From NCBI RefSeq assembly GCF_001517085.1, contig NZ_LRAC01000147.1:124001-188000 (forward strand): a DNA stretch of 64,000 nucleotides, written 5' to 3'. The position numbers and the translations under genes were made by a program. How positions within the stretch are numbered: position 1 is the stretch's first letter; every line of letters starts with the position of its first letter. The stretch comes from Paenibacillus sp. DMB5 (GTDB taxonomy: Bacteria; Bacillota; Bacilli; Paenibacillales; Paenibacillaceae). Positions 1 to 9,254 of the stretch are shown in pieces. The notes beneath the pieces are model-generated. The model was given only the letters and a program-made list of their open reading frames with translations. It was not told the DNA's origin and made no database searches.

Positions 1-2046
1 TTTATTCCAGCCCTTATTCGCAAAGCTGGCCGTTAACGGCGCTTGATCACCGCTCACAGCATATAACTGATTCTTCACTTCATCTCCGGCGCCCTGCGAC
101 CAGGCCGACAACGTGTAGGTTCCATCCGTTAAACCTGTAAGCTCCTGATAGGCCTCAAAGGTGAACGCGCTATCCTTCCAGAATCCAAGCGACTTTTCAC
201 CGGTATAACCGGTCCCGGCCGTCAACGGAGTGGTATCCGGAATGGTCCAGCCTTCAGGGGTGCCGTCTTCCTTAACATTCTCAAAGCCGGGATTGATCAC
301 CGTAATATACTCAGTGTTATCCTTCTCTTGCAGCTCAAAATGGTCAAGGTTACCCCATTGTCCGTCGGAAAGCTTATAATGCGCTCCGACCGTCAGCGTC
401 CCATCTGTAACTTCAATGTCATTAATGACAGGCTTACTCCATTTTTGCCAGCCTGTATTGGTAAAGCTCTGCACGGCATCGCCGGCAAAAATCTCCGAAA
501 TCTCTTCGCCGCCGCCGCCGGAGACCCAGGCTGATAAGGTATAGACTCCGTTCTCCAGTCCCGTGATGGTCTGGGATACAGTAAATTCAGCAGGTGTTGG
601 ACTGTAATAGTGCAATGCCGACGAACCGGAATACACGTCCTTATCGATCGTTACTGCACTTTCATCCCCTGTAAGGTTCCACGAAGCCAATCCGTCCTCA
701 AAACCGGGATTTTGAACCAGGCTTGTGCTCGGGATAACAGTAACTTCGCTGGTGGCTGTAAATCCGCCGTCATAGGTAACTGCTGTTACCGTCGCCGTTC
801 CGGGAGAGATTCCGGAGAGCGTTCCTTTGTAAAGATCCACTTTGACAATATCAGGCTGAGAGCTGGTAAATTTCACGCCCTTGTAGGTAGCATTCTCAGG
901 GCTGAGGATTGCCGATAATTTACCATTCCCGCCGACCTCAATCACCGTTTTAGGCTGATCCAGCGTAAGGGATTGAACCGGATAACGGTTAATTTCTACA
1001 GCACCGTCGATAAATGCATCCATCGCAATGGTTGGGCTGCCGTCTTTATTCCATGCAGATAACGGATAGTCAAACATAATCCCTGTCGGTTCCCAATAGA
1101 ATATACCGGTTCCCTTCTGGTTTGGAACAGCATGCAGTTTATTCTGCGCCGCTACAAGCATATTGTGAACGCTGTCAACATCCTCTGAGACATTGCCCCC
1201 GACTTCGACAATCATAACTTCCTTACCGTAATTTTGCTCCAGCTTATTCATATTCTCGCTTAATTCATCAATGGAAGAGGTAAAGGTAGCCTCTGGATAA
1301 TAAGATAATCCGATGATATCGTAATCACTATCCTTAAGACCAGCAGCTACAAGACCGGCATAAAAAGGATCTACGCCCGCTTCTGCTCCATTTGCCCTAT
1401 GAATAATCACTTTGATGTCCGGAAAAACAGCTTTGGCTGCACTTGACCCTGCCTGAATCAGCTGGACCAGGTTGGAAACATTACTGTAGCTCCCCAGCGG
1501 ATGCAGCATACCGTTATTGATCTCATTGCCGATTTGCACCCACTCCGGGGTAACCCCCGCCTCTTGCAGCGCTTTCATAACATCGGTAGTATATTCCGAT
1601 ACATGGACCTTTAATTGCTCCAGATCAGCGTCAGCCCATGCCGCAGGCGTGACCTGCTTCCCCGGGTCCGCCCAGCTGTCGCTGTAGTGGAAATCAATCA
1701 TCACCCGGAAACCGAGAGCGCTTACACGTGATGCCAAAGCAACAACTTCTTCTGTACTGTTATGACCGTTTGAAGGATGGTCTGAAGGATTAACCCAGGC
1801 TCTGATCCGGATGGAATCAATTCCATGATCCTTCAGAATGTACAGAAGATCCTGTTCTTCCCCGTTATCATTATAAAATTTATACCCAAGCGCCTCTAAT
1901 TGCGGCAGCCAGCTGATATCTGCACCTTTGGCGAAGGATCCGGGTGCAGCGGAAGCTTCTGCTTTTCCGGGTAAACCGGTGAATACCGTTGACAGCACCA
2001 TTGAAATGAAGAGAATGATTGCCAGAACCTTTTTTCTGTTTTTCAC
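1..2046 (-). CDS. Secreted GH53 endo-beta-1,4-galactanase with C-terminal binding domains, 3' end outside the window
   Basis: Hydrolyses beta-1,4-galactan (arabinogalactan I side chains of pectin) outside the cell. Translated from the sequence, it has a signal peptide (about residues 1-32), then a GH53 (beta/alpha)8 domain to about residue 345. The acid/base Glu is in QIGNEINNG (about residue 175) and the nucleophile Glu in MIVEVGG (about residue 281). A bacterial Ig-like domain follows, then at least two carbohydrate-binding-like beta-sandwich repeats (NPGFEDG and NPGFENV starts). The frame is open to base 1, so the C-terminus is missing. Start chosen: GTG at 2046, seven bases after GGGGAGG; an ATG two bases earlier is followed at once by TGA. 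A strong terminator separates it from the upstream binding-protein gene, so it probably depends on read-through or its own promoter. Family call is firm; the binding-domain families are not assigned. Confidence 0.9.
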   Translation of the reverse strand, partial: MKNRKKVLAIILFISMVLSTVFTGLPGKAEASAAPGSFAKGADISWLPQLEALGYKFYNDNGEEQDLLYILKDHGIDSIRIRAWVNPSDHPSNGHNSTEEVVALASRVSALGFRVMIDFHYSDSWADPGKQVTPAAWADADLEQLKVHVSEYTTDVMKALQEAGVTPEWVQIGNEINNGMLHPLGSYSNVSNLVQLIQAGSSAAKAVFPDIKVIIHRANGAEAGVDPFYAGLVAAGLKDSDYDIIGLSYYPEATFTSSIDELSENMNKLEQNYGKEVMIVEVGGNVSEDVDSVHNMLVAAQNKLHAVPNQKGTGIFYWEPTGIMFDYPLSAWNKDGSPTIAMDAFIDGAVEINRYPVQSLTLDQPKTVIEVGGNGKLSAILSPENATYKGVKFTSSQPDIVKVDLYKGTLSGISPGTATVTAVTYDGGFTATSEVTVIPSTSLVQNPGFEDGLASWNLTGDESAVTIDKDVYSGSSALHYYSPTPAEFTVSQTITGLENGVYTLSAWVSGGGGEEISEIFAGDAVQSFTNTGWQKWSKPVINDIEVTDGTLTVGAHYKLSDGQWGNLDHFELQEKDNTEYITVINPGFENVKEDGTPEGWTIPDTTPLTAGTGYTGEKSLGFWKDSAFTFEAYQELTGLTDGTYTLSAWSQGAGDEVKNQLYAVSGDQAPLTASFANKGWNK

Positions 2047-2137
2047 ATAACAACCTCCCCGAATGTGGTAATGCCTGCAGCATACGGATAACGCTCACCT
2101 ATGTACGATAGCGACCCGGTTCTGCTTGTATATAAAA

Positions 2138-2168
2138 GGCTGCGCCAAAGCCGAACTTTGGCGCAGCC
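2138..2168 (-). terminator. Rho-independent terminator after the galactan importer operon
   Basis: A perfect 13-bp stem (GGCTGCGCCAAAG / CTTTGGCGCAGCC) with a 5-base loop. On the minus strand it is followed by TTTTATATA. It lies just after the solute-binding protein gene and before the galactanase gene, so it probably keeps transporter transcription higher than that of the enzyme. Confidence 0.85.
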
Positions 2169-2182
2169 CCGAAGCACTGATC

Positions 2183-3766
2183 TTACTTTGCTTGAGCTGC
2201 CAGGAAGGCATCTACCTGAGCCTGCATTTCAGCCTGAACCTTGTCAATGCCAGCCGATTTCAGCTGTTTGATCAGATCTGCCTGACCTTTTGCAAGGTCA
2301 TCGATCAAACCGTATTCCAGCGGAATCGCATAACGCAGCATGACATTACCGATATTCGCTACTTCATTTTTCACTTTTGCGGTATCAAATACAAACGTTT
2401 CAAGCGGGAAATGGTAGACATTTGCCTGCCATGCATTGAACATGTCGTCAGCTTCCTTAGGATAAGCGGCATCCTGACGGTTCAGCGGGGAATTCCAGCC
2501 CCAGTTCGAGAACCCGGTGTAGTTGGCAGCTGCAGGACCTGCAGAGAACTTATCGTCGCCTTCCGGATTGTAGTGAGTTCCGGCAATTCCGTACATGGTC
2601 AGGTCATGAATTTCCTTGTCATTCTGCAGCAGATCGATCAGCATCAGGGCACGTTCCGGATTCTCCGAGGTTGCATGGATGGACATACCGTTCTGTGTCG
2701 CGATTGCAGCAATTTTCTTTTTGTCAGGTGTCAGGTCAGCGATTCCCAGCTCCACATCGGGTTTATCGCGGCGCATTTCGGACAGGTTGGCACCAACGGT
2801 ACCCAGGTTGTGGGCATAGGAAGAAACCTTGCCTGCTTTGATATCCTGCCATACATCGTTTTTGTTGCTGACTACGTTCTTGGACCATGCGCCGTTGTCG
2901 GCCAGATCTTTATAGTATTCAAGCAGGGAAGTAAACTCAGGGGTATCGTAGATGTTGAAGATTTGGCCTGTAGCATCATCAAGCTTGTAAGCCAGCGGCA
3001 GCAGGTTGGCATCTACCAGATTGAAATTGTTGTTCTGCTCCAGCAGGATCTGGTCCAGCTCATGGAACTTCCAGCCGTCAGCAGGTTTTGCTCCGAATGC
3101 TGTAACGCCCTGCTCATCCTTAGCAACCGTTTTCAAATAATTGGCGTAGCTTTCAGGACTGTTGATTTCCGGAAGATTGTATTTCTTGCGCAGATCTTCA
3201 CGGTATAATACCACTTTATCTGTTACTTCCACGTTATTGTTCGGAACCATAAAGATCTTGCCGTCTACCTTGGCTTGTTCCCAGTTTACCTTCGGCATAG
3301 CAGCCCAGGTCTGCGGCATGTACTTGGAAAGCATATCTTCCGTTAACTCCATGAATCCGCCCTTGAGCGCCTGGTCGTTATAGAAGGCCCAGTTCGCTGT
3401 GTACACCAGGTCGAAATCCTCATTGGCCGCAAATTTCAGCGGATACTTCTGCGTCCAGTCCGACCAGTCCAAGAATTCTGTTTCTACAGTAGCATTGATC
3501 TTCTCTTTCAATTTGGTATTCAATTCTCCGAATACCTTGTCATAGTCGCCAGGCTGTCCGCCGACCAGGATCATCTTCAGCTTAACCTCTTTGGAAGTAT
3601 CAGGAGCGCCGGAATCGGTCGCTGTATTGGCAGCATTCGCTCCGCTGTTTGTTGCTTCCCCACCAGTGTTGGCGGCATTATTGCCGCCACCGCATGCACT
3701 GAGGATGGTTCCCAGTGTCATCATTGTTGCCAGTGTAACAGTAAGTTTCTTTTTCTTGTTCATCAT
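2183..3766 (-). CDS. ABC sugar importer lipoprotein (extracellular solute-binding protein)
   Basis: Captures an oligosaccharide at the cell surface and delivers it to the permease pair encoded just upstream. The 527-residue product has a lipoprotein signal with lipobox LSACGGG near residue 25, a low-complexity Asn/Ala/Thr/Gly linker to about residue 55, and a long type-1-like binding fold of the size seen in LplA/YtcQ-family proteins (about 500-560 residues). It is the last gene of permease-permease-binding protein and is followed by a strong terminator. The adjacent galactanase and beta-galactosidase suggest galacto-oligosaccharides as ligand, which is inference from context. Confidence 0.9.
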   Translation of the reverse strand: MMNKKKKLTVTLATMMTLGTILSACGGGNNAANTGGEATNSGANAANTATDSGAPDTSKEVKLKMILVGGQPGDYDKVFGELNTKLKEKINATVETEFLDWSDWTQKYPLKFAANEDFDLVYTANWAFYNDQALKGGFMELTEDMLSKYMPQTWAAMPKVNWEQAKVDGKIFMVPNNNVEVTDKVVLYREDLRKKYNLPEINSPESYANYLKTVAKDEQGVTAFGAKPADGWKFHELDQILLEQNNNFNLVDANLLPLAYKLDDATGQIFNIYDTPEFTSLLEYYKDLADNGAWSKNVVSNKNDVWQDIKAGKVSSYAHNLGTVGANLSEMRRDKPDVELGIADLTPDKKKIAAIATQNGMSIHATSENPERALMLIDLLQNDKEIHDLTMYGIAGTHYNPEGDDKFSAGPAAANYTGFSNWGWNSPLNRQDAAYPKEADDMFNAWQANVYHFPLETFVFDTAKVKNEVANIGNVMLRYAIPLEYGLIDDLAKGQADLIKQLKSAGIDKVQAEMQAQVDAFLAAQAK

Positions 3767-3834
3767 GACAGGTGTTTCCCCCTAATGAAGTAGTAAATGA
3801 AATGAGATCTATTGATAACCGGGATAGCCCGGGA

Positions 3835-4761
3835 TTATCCTTTGACAGCACCGATTGTCAAGCCTTGTACAAAATATTTCTGAATGAACGGATAGGCCAG
3901 CAAAATTGGGCCGGTAGCTACAATGGTCATCGCCATTTTCAAGCTTTCCGTCGGCAGATCCGAGTTCACAACCGCTCCTGAAGCCATCATGGCTTTGCGC
4001 ATTCCGTCCATATTGCCGAGCATTTTGTAGAGATAGTACTGAAGCGGCATCAGATCGGACTTGGAGATATAGAGCAGCGCGTTATACCAGTCGTTCCAGT
4101 AAGCCAGGGCGATAAACAGGCCAATAGTAGCAAGGGCTGGCTTGGACAATGGAACAATCAGCTGCATGAAAATCCGGAAGTCACCTGCGCCGTCAATCTT
4201 GGCGGATTCGGTGATCGCATCAGGAATACTGCTCATGAACGATTTCATGACGATGATATAGAACACATTCATCAGCATCGGCAGAATCAATACCAGAAGC
4301 GTATCTTTAAGCTGCAGGAAGTTAATGATCAGCAGGTAAGAAGGCACTAAGCCGCCGCTGAACAGGGTTGTGAAGAAGAAGTAGAACGAGAACCGGCTGC
4401 GCCATTCAAAGTCTCTGCGGGACAGCACGTAGGCAGTCATGGAGGTCAGAAACAATCCCACAACCGTACCTATTACAGTAACAGTAATCGTCACTCCGTA
4501 AGCCCGGAGCATTTCAGCCGGGTATTCGAACAGCAGCCTGTAGGCTTCGGTCGAGAAGGTCGACGGAATAATCTGAAATCCATTCTGGATAATTGAGCTT
4601 TCCTCACTCAAGGAAGCAGAGATAACCAGCAGGAAGGGCACGATACAAAAAATTGCGAGAATGGTCAGAGTTACATATCCTATAATGGACAAGGTTAATT
4701 TGTCAACATTGGTACGCTTGCGTACTTTTTGAATATCTGCGTTTACAGTAGTAGAACTCAT
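3835..4761 (-). CDS. Carbohydrate ABC transporter permease (YtcP/LplC type)
   Basis: Inner-membrane channel subunit of the importer, 308 residues, about six membrane segments. The CUT1 permease EAA loop is visible as ITESAKIDGAGDFRIF, which docks the shared ATPase. The C-terminus ends in TIGAVKG, the usual end of the YtcP family. It lies 17 bases after the partner permease gene. No ATPase gene is nearby, as usual for these systems, which share an MsmX-type ATPase encoded elsewhere. Confidence 0.92.
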   Translation of the reverse strand: MSSTTVNADIQKVRKRTNVDKLTLSIIGYVTLTILAIFCIVPFLLVISASLSEESSIIQNGFQIIPSTFSTEAYRLLFEYPAEMLRAYGVTITVTVIGTVVGLFLTSMTAYVLSRRDFEWRSRFSFYFFFTTLFSGGLVPSYLLIINFLQLKDTLLVLILPMLMNVFYIIVMKSFMSSIPDAITESAKIDGAGDFRIFMQLIVPLSKPALATIGLFIALAYWNDWYNALLYISKSDLMPLQYYLYKMLGNMDGMRKAMMASGAVVNSDLPTESLKMAMTIVATGPILLAYPFIQKYFVQGLTIGAVKG

Positions 4762-4778
4762 TAAGCTGCCTCCTTTGT

Positions 4779-5705
4779 TTAGAATAGAGCACGATCTTTA
4801 TCGTATTTGCGCACGGCGTAGTTCGCGAGCATAATCGTCGCAAAGCCGAGCAGGGATTGGTAGAATCCGGCCGCTGCAGACATACCAATTTCATTGGAAG
4901 TGGTCAGTGAGCGGAATACGAAAGTATCGATAACATCCGTGTTAGAGAACAGGAGACCATTATTACCAACCATGTTATAGAACATACCGAAATCTCCGCG
5001 GAAGATGTTACCTATGGCCAGCAGCACCAGAATAATAACAGTAGGAATCAGGTTCGGAACGGTAATTTTCATAATGCGCTGGAAAATGTTCGCTCCGTCA
5101 ATCTCGGCTGCTTCATACATTTCAGTATCAATACTGGTAATTGCCGCAAGATACATAATGGTGCCGTAGCCCAGTGCTTTCCAGGCAGATACCAGTACAA
5201 GAATAACCGGCCAATAGGATGCGGTGTTGTAAATATCAATCGGCTGCATGCCCAGTCCCTTCAGCAATACATTCAGAGTGCCCACATCAAAGTTAAACAA
5301 GTTGTAGGCAATGGCTCCAACGACTACCCAGGAAATGAAGTACGGCAGGAACAGGATGGTTTGCGTAATCTTCCGGAACCATTTGCCCGCAACCTCAAAT
5401 AACAGAATGCCCGCAAAGATCTGCAGCACGTTATTAACGATGATAAAAGCAATATTATACAGCGCGGTGTTCCGGGTTACACGCCAGGCGTCACCGGAGC
5501 CGAAGAAAAACCTGAAGTTATCAAGCCCGTTCCACGGACTGTGCAGGATACCTCCGCTATAGTTGTACTGCTTGAATGCCAGTACGATCCCGGCCATAGG
5601 CACGTATGCAAACACCAGGAAGAATAAAACTGCCGGAGTCAGCATAAGCAGCAAGGTTCTATTCTTTTTTACTTTGTGCCAGAATCCGTATTTGTTCTGT
5701 TTCAT
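4779..5705 (-). CDS. Carbohydrate ABC transporter permease (LplB/YteP type)
   Basis: First gene of the galactan importer and partner of the downstream permease. About 308 residues, six predicted membrane segments. The start of the first helix block (LLLMLTPAVLFFLVFAYVPM) and the EAA loop (YEAAEIDGANIFQRI) match LplB-type permeases. ATG at 5705 is preferred over the longer GTG at 5723, because AAAGGGG sits at the right distance from the former. A promoter can be proposed about 40 bases upstream, consistent with a terminator closing the regulator gene before it. Confidence 0.9.
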   Translation of the reverse strand: MKQNKYGFWHKVKKNRTLLLMLTPAVLFFLVFAYVPMAGIVLAFKQYNYSGGILHSPWNGLDNFRFFFGSGDAWRVTRNTALYNIAFIIVNNVLQIFAGILLFEVAGKWFRKITQTILFLPYFISWVVVGAIAYNLFNFDVGTLNVLLKGLGMQPIDIYNTASYWPVILVLVSAWKALGYGTIMYLAAITSIDTEMYEAAEIDGANIFQRIMKITVPNLIPTVIILVLLAIGNIFRGDFGMFYNMVGNNGLLFSNTDVIDTFVFRSLTTSNEIGMSAAAGFYQSLLGFATIMLANYAVRKYDKDRALF

Positions 5706-5745
5706 TTCGAATCCCCTTTCCACTCCTCAATATCTCTATATATGT

Positions 5746-5774
5746 ATTATAAAAAAGCGTTTCACTCCTGTGGA
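5746..5774 (-). promoter_or_regulatory. Putative sigma-A promoter of the galactan importer operon
   Basis: On the minus strand the -10 is a perfect TATAAT (5746-5751) and the -35 is TCCACA (5769-5774, 4 of 6 bases), with 17 bases between. Transcription would start about 35 bases before the permease ATG. The spacer contains TGAAACGCTTTTTT, one base short of a CcpA-site consensus. The promoter fits the terminator just upstream, which makes this an independent transcription unit. Confidence 0.5.
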
Positions 5775-5844
5775 TTGAGCGCGCCAACAAATACTAGTAC
5801 TTTTCCAACGATAATTTAATTTATATATACTTAACTTCATACAA

Positions 5845-5883
5845 AAACGCTGCCCCGGGCGATAATGGCCCATGGCAGCGTTT
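5845..5883 (-). terminator. Rho-independent terminator after the galactan response regulator gene
   Basis: A 10-bp stem (AAACGCTGCC / GGCAGCGTTT). On the minus strand it is followed by a T-rich tail (TTTTTG, partly in the stem). It sits within 10 bases of the stop codon of the regulator gene and separates the sensor operon from the importer operon. Confidence 0.8.
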
Positions 5884-5889
5884 ATTTGG

Positions 5890-7497
5890 CTATACTTTAT
5901 TTTTTTTGCGGTACTCTCCCGGTGTCATACCGGTCATTTGCTTAAATTGCCTGTTAAAATAAATCAGATTCTTGTAGCCCATCCGTTCGGCAATCTCATA
6001 AATCATCAGGGTAGGGTCCTTCAGCAGCTCTAATACCCGGCTCATTTTGCGTTCTTTGACGTAGTCAATAAACGGAATCCCGTAGTCTTCCTTGAACAGA
6101 TAGCCCAGATAATTCGGCGTGAAGTTAAACTGGACCGCGACTTCCTTCAGTGTAATCTTCGTTTCCAGATTTTCCTCCACGTAATGAATGATTTCATCAA
6201 TCAGCTTGCGCTTCTGACGCTGGCGTTTAACATACAGCAGTTCTGACAATTCGAAGAATCTCCGCCGCATCCAGGATACAATGTCATGTATCGTCTCAAA
6301 CTGGAACAGAATTTCCGGCTGATGGGATTCCCACTGCAGCAGCTCGTACAGATTCTCGTTCTGCTGCTGCAGATCCGCATGCAGCTTGGAAGTGATCCGG
6401 ATAATCAGATCATAGACATCCTTCTTGCCGGCATTCATCAGCAGCTTCAATAAATGATCATCTATTGCCACCAGATCATACTGGATGATCGCCTCAAGAA
6501 GCTGGTCTAATGTCTGGTCAATGTCGGTGCCCGGCGTCCCGCGCAGCACAGGTTCCATGTTATCACGGATCAGCCGGTTTTTGCCAAGCAGCCATTTCGC
6601 ACTGAGTGCAGCCTGCGCCTGTTTATAAGAGGCATGCAGCTCAGCTTCCATCCGGGCATAACGGCCTACCCCGATCGTTACTGTGCACAGCGAGGACTCT
6701 GCGGTTTTCCGGATCAGCTCCTCCATGATCTGCAGAAACTCCTCCTGTGGCAGGCTGCACAGAATAATGAATCTCTGACGGGACCCTATAATCATTGTTC
6801 CGCTCTTGTTCCCTTCAAGCAGAGATCTGATCAATTGCTGGGTTTGCCGTATCATCATGCGCGCATTTTCTTCGGAGACATCCTGCATTTTCCATTCCAG
6901 ATCATCGATTTCTATGATTGCTGCCGTTGCCCCGTTAACTAACAGCGGAAGCAGGGCGGCATGCAGCTGCGGCTCAACAGGTTCAGGTGAAGCCTCATCG
7001 AACCAGCGCAGGATAAGCTCCTTGTTTATAAGAGACAGGGCTTCGGTTAAGGACCGGTTCTGCTCCCGCTCCTGTTCAATGGAATGGCATAAATTCCCGA
7101 GCATATCGTACAGGTCCTTATCCTTGACAGGCTTCAGCAAATACCCCGAGGCACTGATCTGAATAGCTTCCTTGGCATAGCTGAAATCCTCGTGGCCGCT
7201 GATAAATACAATTTTCACTTTGGGATTGATGGTTTTGGCTCTTCTGGCAAATTCCGTTCCGGTCATAATCGGCATCCGGATATCAGACAGAATGATATCT
7301 ACACGCTCCTGCTCCAGCATTTCAAGAGCATCAAAGCCGTTATTTGCTGTTCCCGCTACTTCTATATCAAATCCGCTGGACAACACTCTGCGCCGCATCC
7401 ATTCCAGATCAACGGCTTCATCGTCAACGAGCAGTACACTGATCGTCCTCACTATGGGTTCCTCCTGTTGCTTCTGATGCGCCTCACTTTTCTTCAT
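5890..7497 (-). CDS. YesN-type response regulator with AraC output domain (galactan locus)
   Basis: Cytoplasmic DNA-binding response regulator, 535 residues. The N-terminal receiver carries the acidic pair in LLVDDE and the phospho-acceptor Asp in LSDIRMP (about residue 72). A central region of about 250 residues follows, then a C-terminal pair of AraC helix-turn-helix motifs ending in FKQMTGMTPGEYRKK. The start ATG overlaps the kinase stop as ATGA, so the two are translationally coupled. Together they probably switch on the adjacent importer and galactanase when galactan products are sensed. Target and ligand are inferred from position. Confidence 0.92.
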   Translation of the reverse strand: MKKSEAHQKQQEEPIVRTISVLLVDDEAVDLEWMRRRVLSSGFDIEVAGTANNGFDALEMLEQERVDIILSDIRMPIMTGTEFARRAKTINPKVKIVFISGHEDFSYAKEAIQISASGYLLKPVKDKDLYDMLGNLCHSIEQEREQNRSLTEALSLINKELILRWFDEASPEPVEPQLHAALLPLLVNGATAAIIEIDDLEWKMQDVSEENARMMIRQTQQLIRSLLEGNKSGTMIIGSRQRFIILCSLPQEEFLQIMEELIRKTAESSLCTVTIGVGRYARMEAELHASYKQAQAALSAKWLLGKNRLIRDNMEPVLRGTPGTDIDQTLDQLLEAIIQYDLVAIDDHLLKLLMNAGKKDVYDLIIRITSKLHADLQQQNENLYELLQWESHQPEILFQFETIHDIVSWMRRRFFELSELLYVKRQRQKRKLIDEIIHYVEENLETKITLKEVAVQFNFTPNYLGYLFKEDYGIPFIDYVKERKMSRVLELLKDPTLMIYEIAERMGYKNLIYFNRQFKQMTGMTPGEYRKKNKV

Positions 7498-9226
7498 AGG
7501 GGCTGCTCCTCAATCTCCGTACGGCCCGTAACCCCGGCCGGCAACAGGAGCCGGACGGTTGTACCCGCCCCGTAAATGCTTGCAATGGACACACCGTATT
7601 CGTCCCCGTATCTGAGCTTAATGCGCTCATTCACATTTTTTACCCCGTAACCGCCTGACTGGCTTTGACCGTACAGCATGCCCGTGATCTCTTCCCGCCG
7701 CATGCCCACGCCGTTGTCAATAACCTTAAGCTCAATATTATCGCCGACCCTCCGGCCTGTCAGACGTATCGAAATGGATTTTCCAAACCAGGCATGCTTG
7801 AATACATTTTCCACAAAAGGCTGCAATACCAGCTTGATTACCTGCATATGCATAATGTCCTCATCCACATCCACATACAGAGTAAATGCATCGGCATATT
7901 TGACCCGCTGGATTTCAAGGTACGTCTGTACCTGCTCCATTTCCTTCTCCAGTTCAATGTACACATTCCCCTGATTCAAGGTCAGACGGTAGAAATGGGA
8001 CAATCCTTCCACCATCTGCGTAACTTTCCCGATTTCACCGAGATTAGCCAGACTGCCTATGGTCGAGAGTGTATTATACAGGAAATGCGGATTAATCTGC
8101 GCCTGCAGGGCTTCGAGCTCGGCTTGTTTTTTTGAAACCTCCTGCACATAAACCCTGTTAATAAGCTCCTGAATGTTGGCAGCCATATCATTAAAGGAGT
8201 CCGCAATCTGTACAAATTCATCATTTCCAGAGAACCGGATCCGTTTCTGAAAATTACCTTCCTGGAATGAACGCACCAGTCCTACAATCCGGCTCATCTT
8301 GCGCCCTGAAATACGTGCTACTACAAATCCGATCAGGTCATGACCAAAAAGCTGAGCGTACAGGCAGCCAGAATCACCATCCGCAGCCTGCCGGCATCCT
8401 GAGTCAGATATTTCTGGGGAACAAGGGTTTCAATGACCAGATCACTACCCGGAATCTGCTCATGCAGGCTCAGAAATTTCTCGTGTCCGGCATCATAATC
8501 GGCTGTTCCGCGTTGAAATATAGCTGTTCCGGCAGCCTTGTCCACCAGACGAAGCGTAATTCCCTCCTCGACAGGGAATGTCTCAAATCCGCCAAACAAA
8601 TCCTCCAGCGGAACGGTGATCCGGATAAACCCGACCATTGTTGTGTTATCACTGAAGCTGATCAGCCTGCGGACGTGAGAAATATTATTAAGCTTCTGAT
8701 CCGTATCAATCTGCAGCCATATATTATCCCGCTTGGAGTTCTGAAGAGACTGAAACCACTCCTGGCCGGTTATCTCCTCCAGAGGGAGAATGTAATAGTC
8801 ACTGTCTTCTATAGGCTCATTCAGGTTGTCTCCGGGTATCACATTATGGATATTGTCTGGTGTATAGAGCATGAAGCGGATTTTGTTCCCGAACAGCTGC
8901 AATGGCGCTGTCAGCTGCGGAAGAATATCATCAATCAAGGTCAGGTAATTCTCGAACGGCGTCCCTTTCAATTCAATCGCCCGCTGAAAAGGCTGGCTTG
9001 AGAACAGGTTATCGGACATCCTCTGGATTTCATCCATCTGATACCTTATATTGTTTCTGGCCTGCTCCATCCCGGTCCGGATATTGGTCTCTGCCATCTC
9101 TGTCCGGGAATCCGTAAGCATGGAATAGGAGATATAACCAATGAAGACATCTGTCAGCAGTACCAGAAGCAGATAGGGTATCATCATTTTGTAGGTGAAA
9201 GGCATGTATGTCGTAAGCCTGCGCAT
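7494..9226 (-). CDS. YesM-type sensor histidine kinase, interrupted by one frameshift
   Basis: Membrane sensor that phosphorylates the adjacent regulator. The domain order is a membrane helix (about residues 10-35), an extracellular sensor region of about 230 residues, a second helix (MVILAACTLSFLVM), HAMP, a His-kinase domain with the phospho-acceptor in QAQINPHFLYNTL, and an ATP-binding domain with N-box FVENVFKHA and G-box DNGVGM. The reading frame breaks at about 8336. The frame in use stops at VMT, while the next frame continues as LIGFVVARISGRKMSRIVG. Adding one C to the CC at the break restores a normal 577-residue protein. I take it as one gene with a missing base; if the change is real, the kinase loses its HAMP and catalytic domains. 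Confidence 0.85.
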
Positions 9227-9254
9227 TATTCAAGCCATCCTCTGTTCGAAATTT

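Noticed and set aside
2126..3208. 360-codon plus-strand frame
   Set aside because: Antisense shadow of the galactan binding-protein gene; it even starts inside that gene's terminator.
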